Assembly (NCBI GenBank): GCA_002435545.1
Contig: DJNB01000141.1
Coordinates: 1 to 5,072 of the forward strand
DNA: 5,072 nt
Reading direction: 5' to 3'
Source: Lachnoclostridium sp. UBA6475
Lineage (GTDB): Bacteria; Bacillota; Clostridia; Lachnospirales; Lachnospiraceae
This document shows positions 4,508-5,072 of the stretch, one piece after another; within the stretch, counting starts at the first letter, position 1; every line of letters begins with the position of its first letter. The position numbers and the translations under genes were made by a program. The notes beneath the pieces were generated by a model, which was not told the DNA's origin, did not search any database, and was given only the letters and a program-made list of their open reading frames with translations.

Positions 4508-5072
4508 ATGATATTAGCTTGTAACCATATAGAAAAAAAGTTTAATGACGAAACGCTCTTTTCCGACGTTTCTTTTCATATCAATGAACACGAATGTACT
4601 GCACTTGTGGGCGTAAATGGCACCGGAAAAACCACACTCCTGCGGATTATCGTCGGAGAACTCCCGGCTGACAATGGCGATGTCATTCTGGCAAAGGACA
4701 CTTCTGTCGGCTATCTTCCCCAGCAGCAGGGGTATCATTCGGACAAAAGTATCTATGATGAATTGTGGGAAGTGAAAAAGGACATTGTCGCTCTTGAGCG
4801 CGAGATCCGCACGATGGAAGAAACGATGCAGACCGCCTCCGGTGAAGAATTAAACACTCTTTTGGAACGCTATCACCGCATGCAGACCGAATTTGAAGCA
4901 AAAGACGGTTACGCCTGCAAAAGCCAGATTATGGGGATTATCAACGGACTTGGCTTTGTCGGAAATGATATTGACAAATCGATCAACACCCTGTCCGGCG
5001 GGCAGAAAACCCGTGTGGCACTCGGAAAACTCCTTCTTCTCGAGCCGGATCTGCTGATCCTCGACGAGCCGA
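4508..5072 (+). CDS. ABC-F family ATPase, YdiF-like (5' part, cut by window edge)
   Basis: Soluble ATPase of the ABC-F class, which acts at the ribosome and has no membrane domain. The first 188 codons are present, covering most of ATPase domain 1. Walker A is GVNGTGKTT (35-43) and the Q-loop region is GYLPQQ (68-73). An inserted charged, largely helical arm, roughly 84-150, contains ALEREIRTMEETM and LLERYHRMQTEFEAKDGY. The signature LSGGQKTRVALGKLLL (162-177) is followed by Walker B LLILDEP (182-188), where the window ends. The signature and arm resemble Bacillus subtilis YdiF more than known antibiotic-resistance ABC-F proteins, but with half the protein missing the subfamily is not certain. 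The ATG at 4508 has GGAG at 4498-4501, 6 nt away. It is transcribed divergently from rex from its own extended -10 promoter. The predicted leader is only about 25 nt, too short for the attenuator leaders seen in front of inducible resistance ABC-F genes. Confidence 0.93.
   Translation, partial: MILACNHIEKKFNDETLFSDVSFHINEHECTALVGVNGTGKTTLLRIIVGELPADNGDVILAKDTSVGYLPQQQGYHSDKSIYDELWEVKKDIVALEREIRTMEETMQTASGEELNTLLERYHRMQTEFEAKDGYACKSQIMGIINGLGFVGNDIDKSINTLSGGQKTRVALGKLLLLEPDLLILDEP

Noticed and set aside
4514..4901. Two minus-strand frames opposite the ABC-F gene
   Set aside because: The + strand frame carries Walker A, signature and Walker B motifs plus a good promoter and ribosome site; the opposite frames have none of these.
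4508..5072. ABC-F gene as an antibiotic-resistance determinant
   Set aside because: The visible part looks like housekeeping YdiF, it sits beside rex in a core-genome setting, and its leader is too short for drug-induced attenuation. Only the missing C-terminal half could change this view.

Overview
The window reads as an ordinary chromosomal housekeeping region from a moderate-GC Gram-positive of the class Clostridia, most likely a Lachnospiraceae-type gut anaerobe. The grounds are the clostridial form of Rex (recognition segment TASQIRQDFNNFGGFGQQG), the tight acpS-nnr-alr gene order, strong GGAG/GGAGG ribosome binding sites, and a YdiF-like ABC-F gene divergent from rex. The family-level assignment is inference, and no genus is claimed. 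I see no mobile element, phage gene, CRISPR array, tRNA or rRNA.

Layout from right to left. Positions 4508-5072 hold the first 188 codons of an ABC-F ATPase on the + strand, cut by the window edge. Positions 4339-4507 are a divergent control region with a -10 element for each direction and an AT-rich 26-bp imperfect palindrome between them. A five-gene minus-strand operon then runs leftward: rex (redox repressor, probable TTG start at 4338), an uncharacterised coiled-coil protein, acpS (holo-ACP synthase), a fused nnrE-nnrD gene (NAD(P)HX epimerase plus dehydratase) and alr (alanine racemase). The gaps are 20, 35, 12 and 1 nt. No terminator or convincing internal promoter is visible, so the five genes are probably co-transcribed. 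At the left edge, a perfect 9-bp inverted repeat covers the alr stop codon and overlaps a TATAAT on the minus strand. It may be the operator of a gene just outside the window.

How the genes fit together. Rex senses the NADH/NAD+ ratio, while the Nnr protein repairs hydrated (damaged) NADH and NADPH, so a sensor and a repair enzyme of the same cofactor pool appear to share one transcript. AcpS activates acyl carrier protein for lipid synthesis, and Alr supplies D-alanine for peptidoglycan and teichoic acids. The operon therefore mixes redox sensing, cofactor repair and envelope supply. The most interesting leads are the coiled-coil protein between rex and acpS, the Rex/Nnr linkage, and the two palindromes. 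I did not find a clear new defence, mobile or RNA-based system here.
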